Assembly (NCBI RefSeq): GCF_016219575.1
Contig: NZ_JACRMG010000005.1
Span: forward strand, 62,001 to 126,000
DNA from: Bradyrhizobium sp.
GTDB taxonomy: Bacteria > Pseudomonadota > Alphaproteobacteria > Rhizobiales > Xanthobacteraceae
Direction: 5' to 3'
DNA length: 64,000 nucleotides
Shown here: positions 1 through 8,312 of the stretch, one piece after another
Position numbering within the stretch: the first letter of the stretch is position 1
How the letters are laid out: each line of letters begins with the position of its first letter
Position numbers and translations under genes: made by a program
The notes under the pieces: model-generated
Databases searched by the model: none
The model's input: the letters and a program-made list of their open reading frames with translations, nothing else
What the model was told of the DNA's origin: nothing

Positions 1-403
1 CCTCCTCGCGGTCGTCCTCGTCGAGCGATTCCAGGATTTCGACGGCCTCGTCGGATTCGAGCTCGCGGACGCCCTCGGCCACCTCCTCCGGCTCGAGCTC
101 TTCGAGGATGTCCTCGCGGACCCCCTCATCGACCTCGTTCAATGCAGAGAAGTCGAAATCCGAGCCGGTGAGTTCGACCAGCTTGACGCGGTCGTCGGGC
201 TCGAGCGCGGCGACGAGATCGCCGAGGTCAGCCTTGTGCAGTTCCCCGACGATGCTGCGCAGGAAGGCGGCATCATCGGCCTGGATGGCGCGGGCCATCT
301 CCTCGACGAATTCCGGCCTGATCTGCCCCTCATCGTCCCGCATCGGATGGCGGTCGAGCAGCGAGGCCTCACCGGGGTGCGCAACATCGGTATCGTCGGC
401 CAT
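1..403 (-). CDS. mgtE: Magnesium transporter MgtE, N-terminal part (cut by window edge)
   Basis: The minus strand reads from an ATG at 403 into the window edge, giving the first 134 residues of an MgtE-type Mg2+ channel. What is visible is the cytosolic MgtE-N domain: acidic helices with LHKADLGDLVAALEPDDRVK and the repeated ILEELEPEEVAEGVRELESD pattern, which in this family forms the Mg2+-sensing superhelix. The CBS pair and the membrane domain lie outside the window. The gene faces away from the deacetylase at 486, so 404-485 is a divergent promoter region. The family assignment is by motif recognition. Confidence 0.88.
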   Translation of the reverse strand, partial: MADDTDVAHPGEASLLDRHPMRDDEGQIRPEFVEEMARAIQADDAAFLRSIVGELHKADLGDLVAALEPDDRVKLVELTGSDFDFSALNEVDEGVREDILEELEPEEVAEGVRELESDEAVEILESLDEDDREE

Positions 404-485
404 GCCGCGCCCTCGCCGGTTTGACAGGAATGCTGAACTCGTCAGAGTCGCTGCAGGCATTACCCAATGGGCAACACCTAGCGCA

Positions 486-1304
486 ATGAAAAATATGGAC
501 CGGTATCGATGGCTTGAACTGACCGCCTGGGCCGGCTTCGCGCTGGCGATGTCGGTTGCGCCGGGTCTGCACGCGCATGCCGCTGAATGCCCGCGCGAGG
601 ACGCGCTCGGCACGTCGCGCATCATTGCCGTCGATGCGGCCGCCACGCCCCGTGTCGGCTCGAGGAACTTTCTGCAGGACCGTGAAGTCGTCCTGACATT
701 CGACGATGGTCCCTCGCCAGCGACGGACGACAGGATTTTGGCGGCGCTCGCCGAGCAATGCGTGCGCGCCACCTTCTTCCTGATCGGCAGGCCAGCGTCC
801 GAGCATCCGGACCTGGTGCGCCGGATAGCGGCCGCCGGGCACAGCATCGGGCATCACACATGGTCGCACCACAATCTCAGGCAACTGAAGCTGGAAGACG
901 CCACGGATGAAATCGACAAGGGCATCGCGGCCGTCGAGAACGCCCTTCACGGCGTTTCGACCAAGATCCCTTCGACGCCGTTTTTTCGCTTTCCCGGCTT
1001 TCAGATGAACCAGCAAACGCTCGACGCTCTCGAGAAGCGCCGCATCGTCGTGTTCGGCGCCGATGTAATTGCCAACGACTGGATCCCCATGACGCAGGAA
1101 GCACAGTTGAAATTGCTGACCGACCGCCTCAAGGCCGCGGGCAAAGGCATCATCCTGCTGCACGACCCGGAGGCGCAGACGGCCGCCGTGCTGCCCGACT
1201 TCCTGCGCTATCTGCGTGACAATCGCTACCGGGTGGTGCATGTGGTATCCGCGGCGCTGGCTGCGGCTGCGGCCGAGGGCCGGCAAAGTGAAAAACGTGA
1301 ATAA
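486..1304 (+). CDS. Secreted NodB-type polysaccharide deacetylase
   Basis: A 272-residue exported carbohydrate esterase family 4 protein. Residues 1-33 form a signal peptide ending in AHA-A. The NodB domain shows motif 1 TFDDGP (71-76, catalytic base and metal Asp), motif 2 HTWSH (124-128, metal His pair), motif 3 FRFPG (about 167-171), an NDW motif near 197-199 and the motif 5 LLHD (about 224-227). It probably removes N-acetyl groups from an envelope polysaccharide; the substrate is unknown. I chose the ATG at 486 because the reading frame upstream has no signal-peptide character and overlaps mgtE antisense. The gene at 1380 is a paralogue. Confidence 0.85.
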   Translation: MKNMDRYRWLELTAWAGFALAMSVAPGLHAHAAECPREDALGTSRIIAVDAAATPRVGSRNFLQDREVVLTFDDGPSPATDDRILAALAEQCVRATFFLIGRPASEHPDLVRRIAAAGHSIGHHTWSHHNLRQLKLEDATDEIDKGIAAVENALHGVSTKIPSTPFFRFPGFQMNQQTLDALEKRRIVVFGADVIANDWIPMTQEAQLKLLTDRLKAAGKGIILLHDPEAQTAAVLPDFLRYLRDNRYRVVHVVSAALAAAAAEGRQSEKRE

Positions 1305-1379
1305 CTCCAATAATTAATGCGGCATTTATCAAGCCGCCTGTAAGTGTTTTGACGGGAATTGGAATGCGGGCGGTGTGCA

Positions 1380-2759
1380 ATGGCCGGTGATGTAAGGGTT
1401 GGCGTCCTCACAGCGCATTTCGCAGTGGTGATGTTGGGATTGGCGAGCGGCCTAGCCGCGCTGCCGGCCGCCGCGGCCGATTGCCCCCGTCCGGATACGC
1501 TGGGAACCTCCCGCACGCTCGTGGTCGATGCCAAGGAGCATCCGCTGATCGGCTCCATGCAGTATCGCGAGACGCTGCCCCTCAACGACGGCGAAGTGGT
1601 GCTGACCTTCGACGACGGCCCGCTGCCGAAATACACCTACCAGATCCTCGAAATCCTGGCCGCGCAGTGCGTGAAGGCGACCTTCTTCCTGGTCGGGCGT
1701 CAGGCCCAGGCCAACCCGGAGGGCGTGCGCAAGGTGCTCGCCGCCGGACATACGGTGGCCGCGCACAGCCAAAGCCATCCCATGAACATGCACCGCCTGC
1801 CGCTCGAGCGCGCGAGGGCGGAGATCGACGACGGCATCGCGTCAATCACCGCGGCGCTCGGCGAAGAGGGCGCGGCGATGTCGCCGTTCTTCCGCATTCC
1901 CGGCCTCGCTCGCAATGACGGAATCGAGGAATACACGCGCTCGAAGGGCCTGCAGATCTGGAGCGCGGACTTCCCCGCCGACGACTGGCGGCCTGTTTCA
2001 TCGAAACGCGTCCACGATCTCGCCATGCAGCGCCTCGCCGCCAAGGGCAAAGGCATCCTGCTGCTGCACGACATCCAGCCGCGCACCGTGGCGGCATTGC
2101 CGAAAATCCTGCATGACCTGAAGGCCGGCGGCTACCGCGTCGTCCATGTGGTGCCGGCGACGCCGGACAATCCGGCCGCGCCGACCGATCCGCAAGCATG
2201 GCGGCTGCATCCGACCTCCGAACTGGTCGCGACATCGCGCTGGCCGAAGGTCACGGGCTTCGCGTTCGCGCAACACGAGTTGCTTCCCGTGCCGCTGCTG
2301 ACCGATTCATACTGGAACGACACCAAGCTGCTCGACCGGCCGCAGCCCCGCGGCCGTGGCATTCCGCTGCCGCGGCAGGCGCCGTGGCCGCGGCAGGTGC
2401 AGCTTGCCTCAAGCGACGCAACCAGCGCCCTGCCCGTGCCGGCGTCTTCGGTGTTCGAGGTCGAGGAAGGCGTGCGCGTCGCGATGCTGGCTATCAATTC
2501 AGCGCGCCCGGCGGAGCGGCGGGTGGCGACTGTGACGGAGGAGAAACCTGCACCGGTCGCAGCGCGCGGCGGCAAGCGTACCGCGAAGCTGGTTGGCCCG
2601 CGAGGCAGGCGGGTGGCAGCGGCCCCGCCGGCGAAACCGGCGCAGGCAGTGACTCAGAGCGGCCGCGCCGCGTCCAAACGTGTGGCGCCCGACAGGAAGA
2701 ATGTCCGCCGCGTCATCCGCCACAATCAGCAGGCCAGCCTCCTGCCTCCACATCTCTGA
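1380..2759 (+). CDS. Secreted NodB-type polysaccharide deacetylase with long C-terminal extension
   Basis: 459 residues: a signal peptide (about 1-33), then a NodB domain with TFDDGP (76-81), HSQSH (second metal motif), FFRIPG, a DDW motif and LLLHD, so the catalytic set looks complete. The mature N-terminus (ADCPRPDTLGTSR) closely resembles that of the preceding gene (AECPREDALGTSR), which points to tandem duplication. Unlike its neighbour it carries about 200 extra residues rich in Pro, Ala, Arg and Lys after the catalytic domain. That tail has no recognised fold and may bind wall or polyanion. An in-frame TTG at 1359 exists; the ATG at 1380 gives a cleaner signal peptide. Confidence 0.85.
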   Translation: MAGDVRVGVLTAHFAVVMLGLASGLAALPAAAADCPRPDTLGTSRTLVVDAKEHPLIGSMQYRETLPLNDGEVVLTFDDGPLPKYTYQILEILAAQCVKATFFLVGRQAQANPEGVRKVLAAGHTVAAHSQSHPMNMHRLPLERARAEIDDGIASITAALGEEGAAMSPFFRIPGLARNDGIEEYTRSKGLQIWSADFPADDWRPVSSKRVHDLAMQRLAAKGKGILLLHDIQPRTVAALPKILHDLKAGGYRVVHVVPATPDNPAAPTDPQAWRLHPTSELVATSRWPKVTGFAFAQHELLPVPLLTDSYWNDTKLLDRPQPRGRGIPLPRQAPWPRQVQLASSDATSALPVPASSVFEVEEGVRVAMLAINSARPAERRVATVTEEKPAPVAARGGKRTAKLVGPRGRRVAAAPPAKPAQAVTQSGRAASKRVAPDRKNVRRVIRHNQQASLLPPHL

Positions 2760-2795
2760 CGAATTCGAAGTCCGTCCTCCTGACGCAAGACGGCA

Positions 2796-4760
2796 TTATC
2801 TTCCAGCGCTGGCGACGCAATGCTCTAATTTCTTGAAGTCAGGTCGGATGGTGTATCTTTGTCTGAACACGAGTGGAACTTCCGCATCGAGTTTAGCCCG
2901 ACATTGCGCGTAGAGCGCTTCTCTGTTTGTTGCGGATGGTCTTTCAGTTCGTTGAACATTCCTAGTCTCCGCCGGCGGTTCGCCTTGATAGACGGCAGGC
3001 TTCGTTGATTTCCTTTGCCCGATTCGCTCGCAGGCATCGTCGCGGCCAAGTTCGTAACCGGCGCGGCAGATGATTTTGGTACATTTGTCACCATCGGCCC
3101 GGTAGCCGCGATCACAGACGAGCGGACACACCCGGCCACTTCTGCTTCTTGCGCTGTCGAGCGCGTCGAGGCTTGCAACCTTAACGTCGAACTTCTTCTT
3201 GGCGTTCTTGTTGAACAATCCAAGCGCCTTCTGCGCCGCGCTGTTCCATTCATCGCCAGCCGCGCCCGTGACGCAGCCGACCCGCTTCAATTCGGCCTGC
3301 AGCAGCCGCGGCAATTCGGCTTGCGAAGGCTTGTCGGACTTTGCATCGCGCGGCGCGTCAGGCGGGCTGAGCGACGCGAGCTGACCGACCGGCTTGTCCG
3401 CCTTCGCAGCTTCAGCGGCCTTGGTTTCTACAGGCTTGGCTTCTGCGGCGGCCTTTGCCCGCGCCGCATCGGCTGCCTTTGCTTCCTTCTCGCTAGCGGT
3501 TCGCTCCTGCTCCGCCTTGGCGGCCTGCCGCGCCTCCTCGAGTTTTTTCGCGCTCTCGGCAGCGGCTTTGGCTACGGCCTCCGCTCGGGCTTGCGCAGCT
3601 GCCCGAACCCGCTCGGCCTCGACTAGCCTGGCGTCTTCGATCGCCTTTCTCTTCTCGGCCGCAACGCGGGCGTCTTCCGCCGCTCTGGCTAGTTCAGCCG
3701 CCTTCTTCTGTTCGACGGCACGCGCGCCTTCGTGCGTGAGCCGCTGTTGTTCCTCGGCAGCGCGTCCTGCTTTCTCCGCTGCCTGGAGCCGCGCTTCTTC
3801 CGCGGCGAGCTTGTTGCGCTGGGCGATGGCGAGCTTGGCGTAGAAGCCGTCCGGATAGGTCGAAAGGAATAAGTCCCAGGCTTCGCGGGTACCCACGCGC
3901 TCGGCGAGTTCGTAGTCGCGCCGGACCCTGGCATCCGCATCAGGCGCAGGCGTACGCGGCAACGGCACCAGTGACACGTCCTCACCACCGAGCGAACCAT
4001 ATATGAACGGTTCTTGCTTGTTATTGGTGACGCGCAGAACCTCGTCGCGAACGAAGCCAAACGCTTTACGAACGTCCAGGCCGGGCTTTGGCAGGTAACG
4101 AACCAGCGCCTCAGTGAACGGGCTGTTGCCGCTGTCGCCGTCGAGCGCGGTGGACCCCGCCCTTGCCGCAAACGCAACCAACGTGTTCGGACTGGTCGGT
4201 TCGACCTTGGCCAGCCCCCGATCGATCGCGCGCGACGCGTTCGTCCGCCGCATAACTCGGCTGAAGGGATTGTCGCGGCAAGCATCGAGGATAACGAGCC
4301 GCAGCTTCCGCGCCGGTTCAATCACGGTGAGGATGCGATCGAGCGAGACCGCCTCATCATGAGCATCGATGTCGCGCTCCAATACCGCGTCGACGGGGAT
4401 CAGGTAGTTGACGCCGTCAATCTCGATGCCGTGGCCGGCGAAATACGCAATGACGATATCGGCATCACGGACACGATCCGAGAAATCGCGCAGTTGCCGT
4501 CGCATCTCGTTGATCTTGAGATTCTGCTTGAATTCGACAAGGTCAAACCCGGCGTTCCTGATCATGGTGGCGATTGCCGCGGCATCGTTTGCGGGATTGG
4601 CGAGCTTGCTGACGCCCTGATACGCCGAGTTGCCGATAACCAGCGCGACTCGCTTCTCGGCCAGCGCGGCCTGGCACGACAGCCAGTTCAGACAGATCGC
4701 CAGGACGATGGCCCCCGTCGCCCGCATCAAAATATTCCAATACAAATCGCGTCGCCGCAT
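2796..4760 (-). CDS. Secreted caspase-fold (peptidase C14, metacaspase-like) protein with Ala/Glu/Lys-rich coiled coil
   Basis: A 654-residue exported protein. After a signal peptide (about 1-35) comes a caspase p20-like domain starting KRVALVIGNSAYQ. The expected catalytic His is in YFAGHG (His110) and the Cys in VILDACRDNPF (Cys161), so the dyad is intact. Residues about 320-470 are an Ala/Glu/Lys/Arg-rich heptad-like coiled coil. The C-terminal part has several Cys residues (CVTG, CPLVCDRGY, CTKIICRAGYELG) and is otherwise unassigned. The ATG at 4760 is preferred to the TTG at 4781 and the ATG at 4727 because GGGAG lies seven bases upstream. The target peptide is unknown. A CRP-type site lies 66-81 bases upstream. 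Confidence 0.82.
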   Translation of the reverse strand: MRRRDLYWNILMRATGAIVLAICLNWLSCQAALAEKRVALVIGNSAYQGVSKLANPANDAAAIATMIRNAGFDLVEFKQNLKINEMRRQLRDFSDRVRDADIVIAYFAGHGIEIDGVNYLIPVDAVLERDIDAHDEAVSLDRILTVIEPARKLRLVILDACRDNPFSRVMRRTNASRAIDRGLAKVEPTSPNTLVAFAARAGSTALDGDSGNSPFTEALVRYLPKPGLDVRKAFGFVRDEVLRVTNNKQEPFIYGSLGGEDVSLVPLPRTPAPDADARVRRDYELAERVGTREAWDLFLSTYPDGFYAKLAIAQRNKLAAEEARLQAAEKAGRAAEEQQRLTHEGARAVEQKKAAELARAAEDARVAAEKRKAIEDARLVEAERVRAAAQARAEAVAKAAAESAKKLEEARQAAKAEQERTASEKEAKAADAARAKAAAEAKPVETKAAEAAKADKPVGQLASLSPPDAPRDAKSDKPSQAELPRLLQAELKRVGCVTGAAGDEWNSAAQKALGLFNKNAKKKFDVKVASLDALDSARSRSGRVCPLVCDRGYRADGDKCTKIICRAGYELGRDDACERIGQRKSTKPAVYQGEPPAETRNVQRTERPSATNREALYAQCRAKLDAEVPLVFRQRYTIRPDFKKLEHCVASAGR

Positions 4761-4825
4761 GCGGCGACTCCCAAAGATCAATCTCGCAAGCTAATCGCAA
4801 AATGACGCGCGCGGAAAGCTGAATC

Positions 4826-4841
4826 TGTGACGCTTGTCACA
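4826..4841. promoter_or_regulatory. CRP-type palindrome TGTGA-N6-TCACA
   Basis: The sequence TGTGACGCTTGTCACA has perfect 6-base arms, TGTGAC and GTCACA, and matches the classical CRP consensus TGTGA-N6-TCACA. It is centred about 73 bases upstream of the caspase-like gene start at 4760 and just past the stop codon of the gene at 4857-5231, so the caspase gene is the likely target. The pattern is seen in the sequence; CRP-family binding is inferred. Confidence 0.5.
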
Positions 4842-4856
4842 TTGAGCGCGCAGACC

Positions 4857-5231
4857 TCAGTTCGTGACGATCTTGGCGATGCAGAGCAGGATCACCAGCG
4901 CCAGGAACAGCAAGTCGATATAAGCCTTCATCTCGCCGGCGTGGCGCAGATCGGCGACGTCGCCCACGATCTGCTTGCGAGAGGCAGTTGCATTGGGCCC
5001 TTCGGCGGCGATGGCAGCCAGCCGCCTCGCCTCGCCCTCGAGCCGCTCGATCCGCTGGAAGAAATAGAACGAGCGCAGGGCCGAGGCCGAATGCATGCCG
5101 GCATAGATCAGGATCATCACCGCGAGCATCACGCGCTGCGGGTACTTCTCGATCAGGTTCAGGCTGTAATAGACGAGCGCCAGAAACACGAAGTTCGAAA
5201 GGAAACGATAGAGGTAGCCAAGGAACTTCAT
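4857..5231 (-). CDS. Small membrane protein of unknown function
   Basis: 124 residues with three predicted membrane segments, at about 8-27 (FLSNFVFLALVYYSL), 34-52 and 103-121 (LLFLALVILLCIAK). Between the second and third lies a charged helix (RIERLEGEARRLAAIAAEG) likely to be cytosolic or coiled. I do not recognise a family. The ATG at 5231 is preceded by GGAG in a purine-rich stretch. The gene sits alone between the caspase-like gene, in the same direction, and the divergent PIG-L gene. Confidence 0.65.
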   Translation of the reverse strand: MKFLGYLYRFLSNFVFLALVYYSLNLIEKYPQRVMLAVMILIYAGMHSASALRSFYFFQRIERLEGEARRLAAIAAEGPNATASRKQIVGDVADLRHAGEMKAYIDLLFLALVILLCIAKIVTN

Positions 5232-5416
5232 GAAGGGGCTCCGGAGGACGCGAGGCGGTATCCTATGCGGGTAAAGTGTTTACGTGACGTATGTGTCATA
5301 ATTGCAACAGCTGCACCCGACTACCGCGCAAAGAAGGTGAGCCTGCCCGTGATGAGCTTGTTGAATTCGCCAACGTTGATAACCACTTCTTGATACGCCA
5401 CTCGACGGGGATGCTG

Positions 5417-6364
5417 ATGTTTCGAACAGCTGCAAGTGCCCTCCTTGCCACCGCGCTCCTCGGCGCCGCGCCTGCGTCAGCTGCGGAGACCGCACGCCCC
5501 GACAAGGTCTCGTTCTATTTCGCGGCCCACCAGGATGACTGGCAGCTGTTCATGAACCCGTCGGCCTTCCAGGACGTCATCGGCGCCGCCGCCAGGACCG
5601 TGTTCGTCCACATCACCGCCGGGGACGCCGGGCTCGGAACCAGCACGGGTGACCGCAAGCATCCACTGTATCTGGCGCGGGACAACGGCGCCGAGCAGGC
5701 GGTGCGTTTCATGGCGGATACCGAAGCGGTGCCGGACAAAGGCACGGCATCGACCGTGTCGCTCAACGGACACCCGATCTACCGCGTCGGCTACCGCAAC
5801 ACCGTCAGCTATTTCCTGCGTGTGCCCGACGGCAGCCCGCTCGGCACGGGCTATGCTCATACGGGTTTCCAGTCGCTCAAGCGCCTTGCCGACGGGGACA
5901 ACGACACGCTGGCAGCGGTCGACGGCAGCACCGCCTATCACGGCTGGAACGATTTGACCGCAACGCTGCGGGCGATCATCGACTACGAGCGCGGACAGGC
6001 ACGATTGGTGCAGCTCAACGTCGCCGAGCTCGATCCGCAGATCAATCCCGGCGACCATTCCGATCATCTGATGACGGCGAAGGCTGCGATCGCGGCGGCG
6101 CGTGACTTGCCCTGCGTCCGCCTCGTCTCCTACGTCAACTATGCCAGTTCCAAGCTGCCGGAAAATCTCGACCTGCACGAGCGCGACATGGAGAGTTCCG
6201 TCTTTGCGGTCACGCTCGCCGGCGTGCAGGCGCTGGGTCAGCCGACATCCTGGCGGCATTACGACAGGTCCTATGTCGGCCGCAATTATTTTCGCGTGCA
6301 GGCGGAGCCCGGCAACTGCTCCCTCCCCGCCACCGAGATCGCAGCACGCCGCAGGACCCGCTAG
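5417..6364 (+). CDS. Secreted PIG-L/LmbE-type deacetylase
   Basis: About 315 residues with a signal peptide (MFRTAASALLATALLGAAPASA). The mature start VSFYFAAHQDDWQL contains the PIG-L metal motif in the form AHQDD (His38, Asp40, Asp41), and NPGDHSDHL further on supplies the partner His residues. This family hydrolyses N-acetyl groups of GlcNAc-type sugars using Zn2+; the substrate here is unknown. Two ATGs (5411 and 5417) are possible. I prefer 5417 because GGGG at 5407-5410 is then correctly spaced. The gene is followed at once by a hairpin at 6366-6392. Confidence 0.8.
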   Translation: MFRTAASALLATALLGAAPASAAETARPDKVSFYFAAHQDDWQLFMNPSAFQDVIGAAARTVFVHITAGDAGLGTSTGDRKHPLYLARDNGAEQAVRFMADTEAVPDKGTASTVSLNGHPIYRVGYRNTVSYFLRVPDGSPLGTGYAHTGFQSLKRLADGDNDTLAAVDGSTAYHGWNDLTATLRAIIDYERGQARLVQLNVAELDPQINPGDHSDHLMTAKAAIAAARDLPCVRLVSYVNYASSKLPENLDLHERDMESSVFAVTLAGVQALGQPTSWRHYDRSYVGRNYFRVQAEPGNCSLPATEIAARRRTR

Positions 6365-6365
6365 C

Positions 6366-6392
6366 AGCCCGGCAACCTCCTGTTGGCGGGCT
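6366..6392 (+). terminator. Hairpin after the PIG-L gene
   Basis: AGCCCGGCAAC and GTTGGCGGGCT pair over 11 positions with one mismatch around a CTCCT loop, one base after the PIG-L stop codon. There is no U-run, so it may be a weak terminator or an mRNA-stabilising 3' hairpin. Confidence 0.45.
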
Positions 6393-6409
6393 TAGGCGGC
6401 TCACCCCGA

Positions 6410-6452
6410 TTGACGCAGGTCAACACGCGCTCCGCATTTCCCGTCAGATAAT
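6410..6452 (+). promoter_or_regulatory. FixK/FNR-type box with correctly spaced -10 upstream of the acyltransferase gene
   Basis: TTGACGCAGGTCAA at 6410-6423 fits the FixK2/FNR half-site pattern TTGA-N6-TCAA exactly. A GATAAT hexamer at 6447-6452 would start transcription near 6458, putting the box centre at about -41.5, the classic class II activator position. The gene start is at 6479. The match and spacing are seen; activation by FixK2 or FnrN under low oxygen is inferred. Confidence 0.55.
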
Positions 6453-6478
6453 TTCCTGCGGGGTCGCGGGGAAATTCA

Positions 6479-7675
6479 ATGCGCCAGCTCGAAGCGCAGG
6501 CGGTTGCGGCGCAAACACAGCGTGTCGTCTCGGTTGACGCTCTGCGCGGCTTCAACATTTTCTGGATCCTCGGCGCGGATGCCACCATCTGGTCGTTCAA
6601 CGAGATGGTTCACGACAAGGGGCCGGTGCTGAGCGCTGCCGGCAGCTTCCTCAACACGCAGATGACCCACGTCGCCTGGGAAGGCTTCCGCTTCTACGAT
6701 TTCATCTTCCCGCTGTTCATCTTCGTCGCGGGCGTGGCGATCGTGCTGTCGCTGCCGCGTCTGGTCGAGCGGGAGGGAAAGGCGCAGGCCTATGCCCGGG
6801 TGTTCCGCCGCGCATTGATCCTGTACGGCCTGGGACTGATCTTCTACGGCGGCATCAGCCGTCACTGGGGCGATGTCCGCCTGGTCGGTGTGCTGCAGCG
6901 GATCGCGCTCTGCTATCTCTGCGCATCGCTTCTGTTCCTGAACTTCCGTGCGCGCGGGATCGTCGTGGCATTGGTGGTGCTGCTGGCCGGCTACTGGGCC
7001 ATGATGACATTCGTGCCCGTACCGGGGGTCGGCGCCGGCTCGTTCGCGTCGGACGCCAATCTGGCCAACTGGATCGACGCGAATTACCTGCCGGGATGGA
7101 AGTGGGACCTGACCCGCGATCCGGAAGGGCTGCTGAGCACGTTGCCTGCGATCGCCAGCTGCCTGCTCGGCGTCCTGGCCGGCCTGCTGCTGGCAGACCC
7201 GCGGCTGCAGGGAACGCAGAAATCCCTGCTGCTGATTGCTTGCGGCATTCCGCTGACATCAGCCGGATATCTCTGGGGGCTGCAATTCCCCATCGTCAAG
7301 GTGATCTGGACCTCGTCCTTCGTGCTCGTCGCCGGCGGATACAGCCTGATCCTGCTCGGTGTCTGGCATCAGATCATCGATGTCTGGGGTTACCAGCGCT
7401 GGGCGGCGGTCTTCATCTGGCTCGGCGCGAACGCCATCACGCTCTACTTCATCAACAACGTCACGGCCGACCAGTTCGCGTTGCGCTTTTCCGGCGACAC
7501 CGTGTCGACGTTCGAGCTGTTTGCGACGCGTTTCATCGGGGGAGACTTTGCCGCCCTGCTCGATCGCCTGATGACGCCGGGCACGGGAACTTTCGTCGTG
7601 CGTATGCTGGGCCTGATATTCGCGATATTGCTGGCCCGCTTCCTCTACGGCCGCAAGATTTTCCTGCGCGTCTGA
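6479..7675 (+). CDS. NagX/HGSNAT-like membrane acyltransferase (DUF5009 family)
   Basis: A 398-residue polytopic membrane protein with about ten hydrophobic segments. The N-terminal signature SVDALRGFNIFWI (about residues 18-30), the conserved WEGFRFYDFIFPLFIFVAG segment and the RALILYGLGLIFYGG helix are those of the COG4299/NagX family, related to heparan-alpha-glucosaminide N-acetyltransferase and YeiB. Such proteins are thought to move acetyl groups across the membrane onto amino sugars. The preceding gene is a sugar N-deacetylase type, so the two could act on the same polymer, but the hairpin and box between them suggest separate transcription. Confidence 0.8.
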   Translation: MRQLEAQAVAAQTQRVVSVDALRGFNIFWILGADATIWSFNEMVHDKGPVLSAAGSFLNTQMTHVAWEGFRFYDFIFPLFIFVAGVAIVLSLPRLVEREGKAQAYARVFRRALILYGLGLIFYGGISRHWGDVRLVGVLQRIALCYLCASLLFLNFRARGIVVALVVLLAGYWAMMTFVPVPGVGAGSFASDANLANWIDANYLPGWKWDLTRDPEGLLSTLPAIASCLLGVLAGLLLADPRLQGTQKSLLLIACGIPLTSAGYLWGLQFPIVKVIWTSSFVLVAGGYSLILLGVWHQIIDVWGYQRWAAVFIWLGANAITLYFINNVTADQFALRFSGDTVSTFELFATRFIGGDFAALLDRLMTPGTGTFVVRMLGLIFAILLARFLYGRKIFLRV

Positions 7676-7784
7676 GCCGGGGCCCGTCCGCGGCTTCCGA
7701 TTTGACAGACGAGACCGTGCGATTCCGGGGTCCGGGCAAATGCTCGGCGTTGCCCGAAGGACAAGCCCACAAGTGTTTTCAATG

Positions 7785-7869
7785 TGGTGCGCTCGGAGGG
7801 ACTCGAACCCCCACGATTTTACTCACTGCCACCTCAAGGCAGCGCGTCTACCAATTCCGCCACGAGCGC
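7785..7869 (-). tRNA. tRNA-Leu (anticodon GAG)
   Basis: The minus strand folds as an 85-nt class II tRNA: acceptor arms GCGCTCG/CGAGCGC, D arm beginning GTGGCGGAATTGGTAGACGC, anticodon stem CTGCC/GGCAG with loop TTGAGGT (anticodon GAG), a variable arm of class II type, T arm with GGTTCGAGTCC, and an encoded CCA at 7787-7785. Reads CUC and CUU codons. Confidence 0.95.
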
Positions 7870-7992
7870 TTGGGAGACCGGCCTTCCGCCTCGCGGCCCG
7901 GCCAAATCAACGGCGCGGATGTAACAAATCAGGATTGGGGGTACAAGGCCCGCGAGAGCCTTGATTCAGTGGAGATTTGGGCTGGATCGGGC

Positions 7993-8235
7993 TTATCTGC
8001 TGTCCGGCGAGCGTGGCAGCATCCGCTTGACTTCCACGGCGATCCGGTTGCGGTCGACCAGCACCACGCCGCTGGCCACAGGCATGTTGTTGGCGAGGAT
8101 TTTCACCTCGTCGGCCTCGGTGGCGTCGAGCTCGATGATGGCGCCGCGGGACAGCCGCATGACCTGGTGGATGGGCATCGTGCTGGTGCCCAGCACCACC
8201 ATGAGATCGACGGTGACTTTATCGAGAGTTGACAC
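7993..8235 (-). CDS. fliN: FliN-like SpoA-domain protein (flagellar switch / type III secretion C-ring type)
   Basis: 80 residues that are essentially one SpoA (FliN/FliM C-terminal) domain: VTVDLMVVLGTSTMPIHQVM, LSRGAIIELD, then VKILANNMPVASGVVLVDRN and the terminal IAVEVKRML. These are the core motifs of FliN, which forms the lower C-ring of the flagellar motor. The start at 8235 is GTG and there is no strong Shine-Dalgarno sequence. It is shorter than typical FliN because it lacks the N-terminal extension. No other flagellar gene is nearby, so it may be a stand-alone paralogue. Confidence 0.8.
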   Translation of the reverse strand: MSTLDKVTVDLMVVLGTSTMPIHQVMRLSRGAIIELDATEADEVKILANNMPVASGVVLVDRNRIAVEVKRMLPRSPDSR

Positions 8236-8312
8236 TTCTGAGCCCGCCGAACCCTGACTAAATTGCGCGGAATTCCGCCCCTAAGGGAACCTGACCACGT
8301 TATGGTTAGCCA

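Noticed and set aside
5271..5283. Palindrome GTAAA-GTG-TTTAC between the small membrane protein and the PIG-L gene
   Set aside because: Arms of only five AT-rich bases; likely by chance and no matching regulator can be named.
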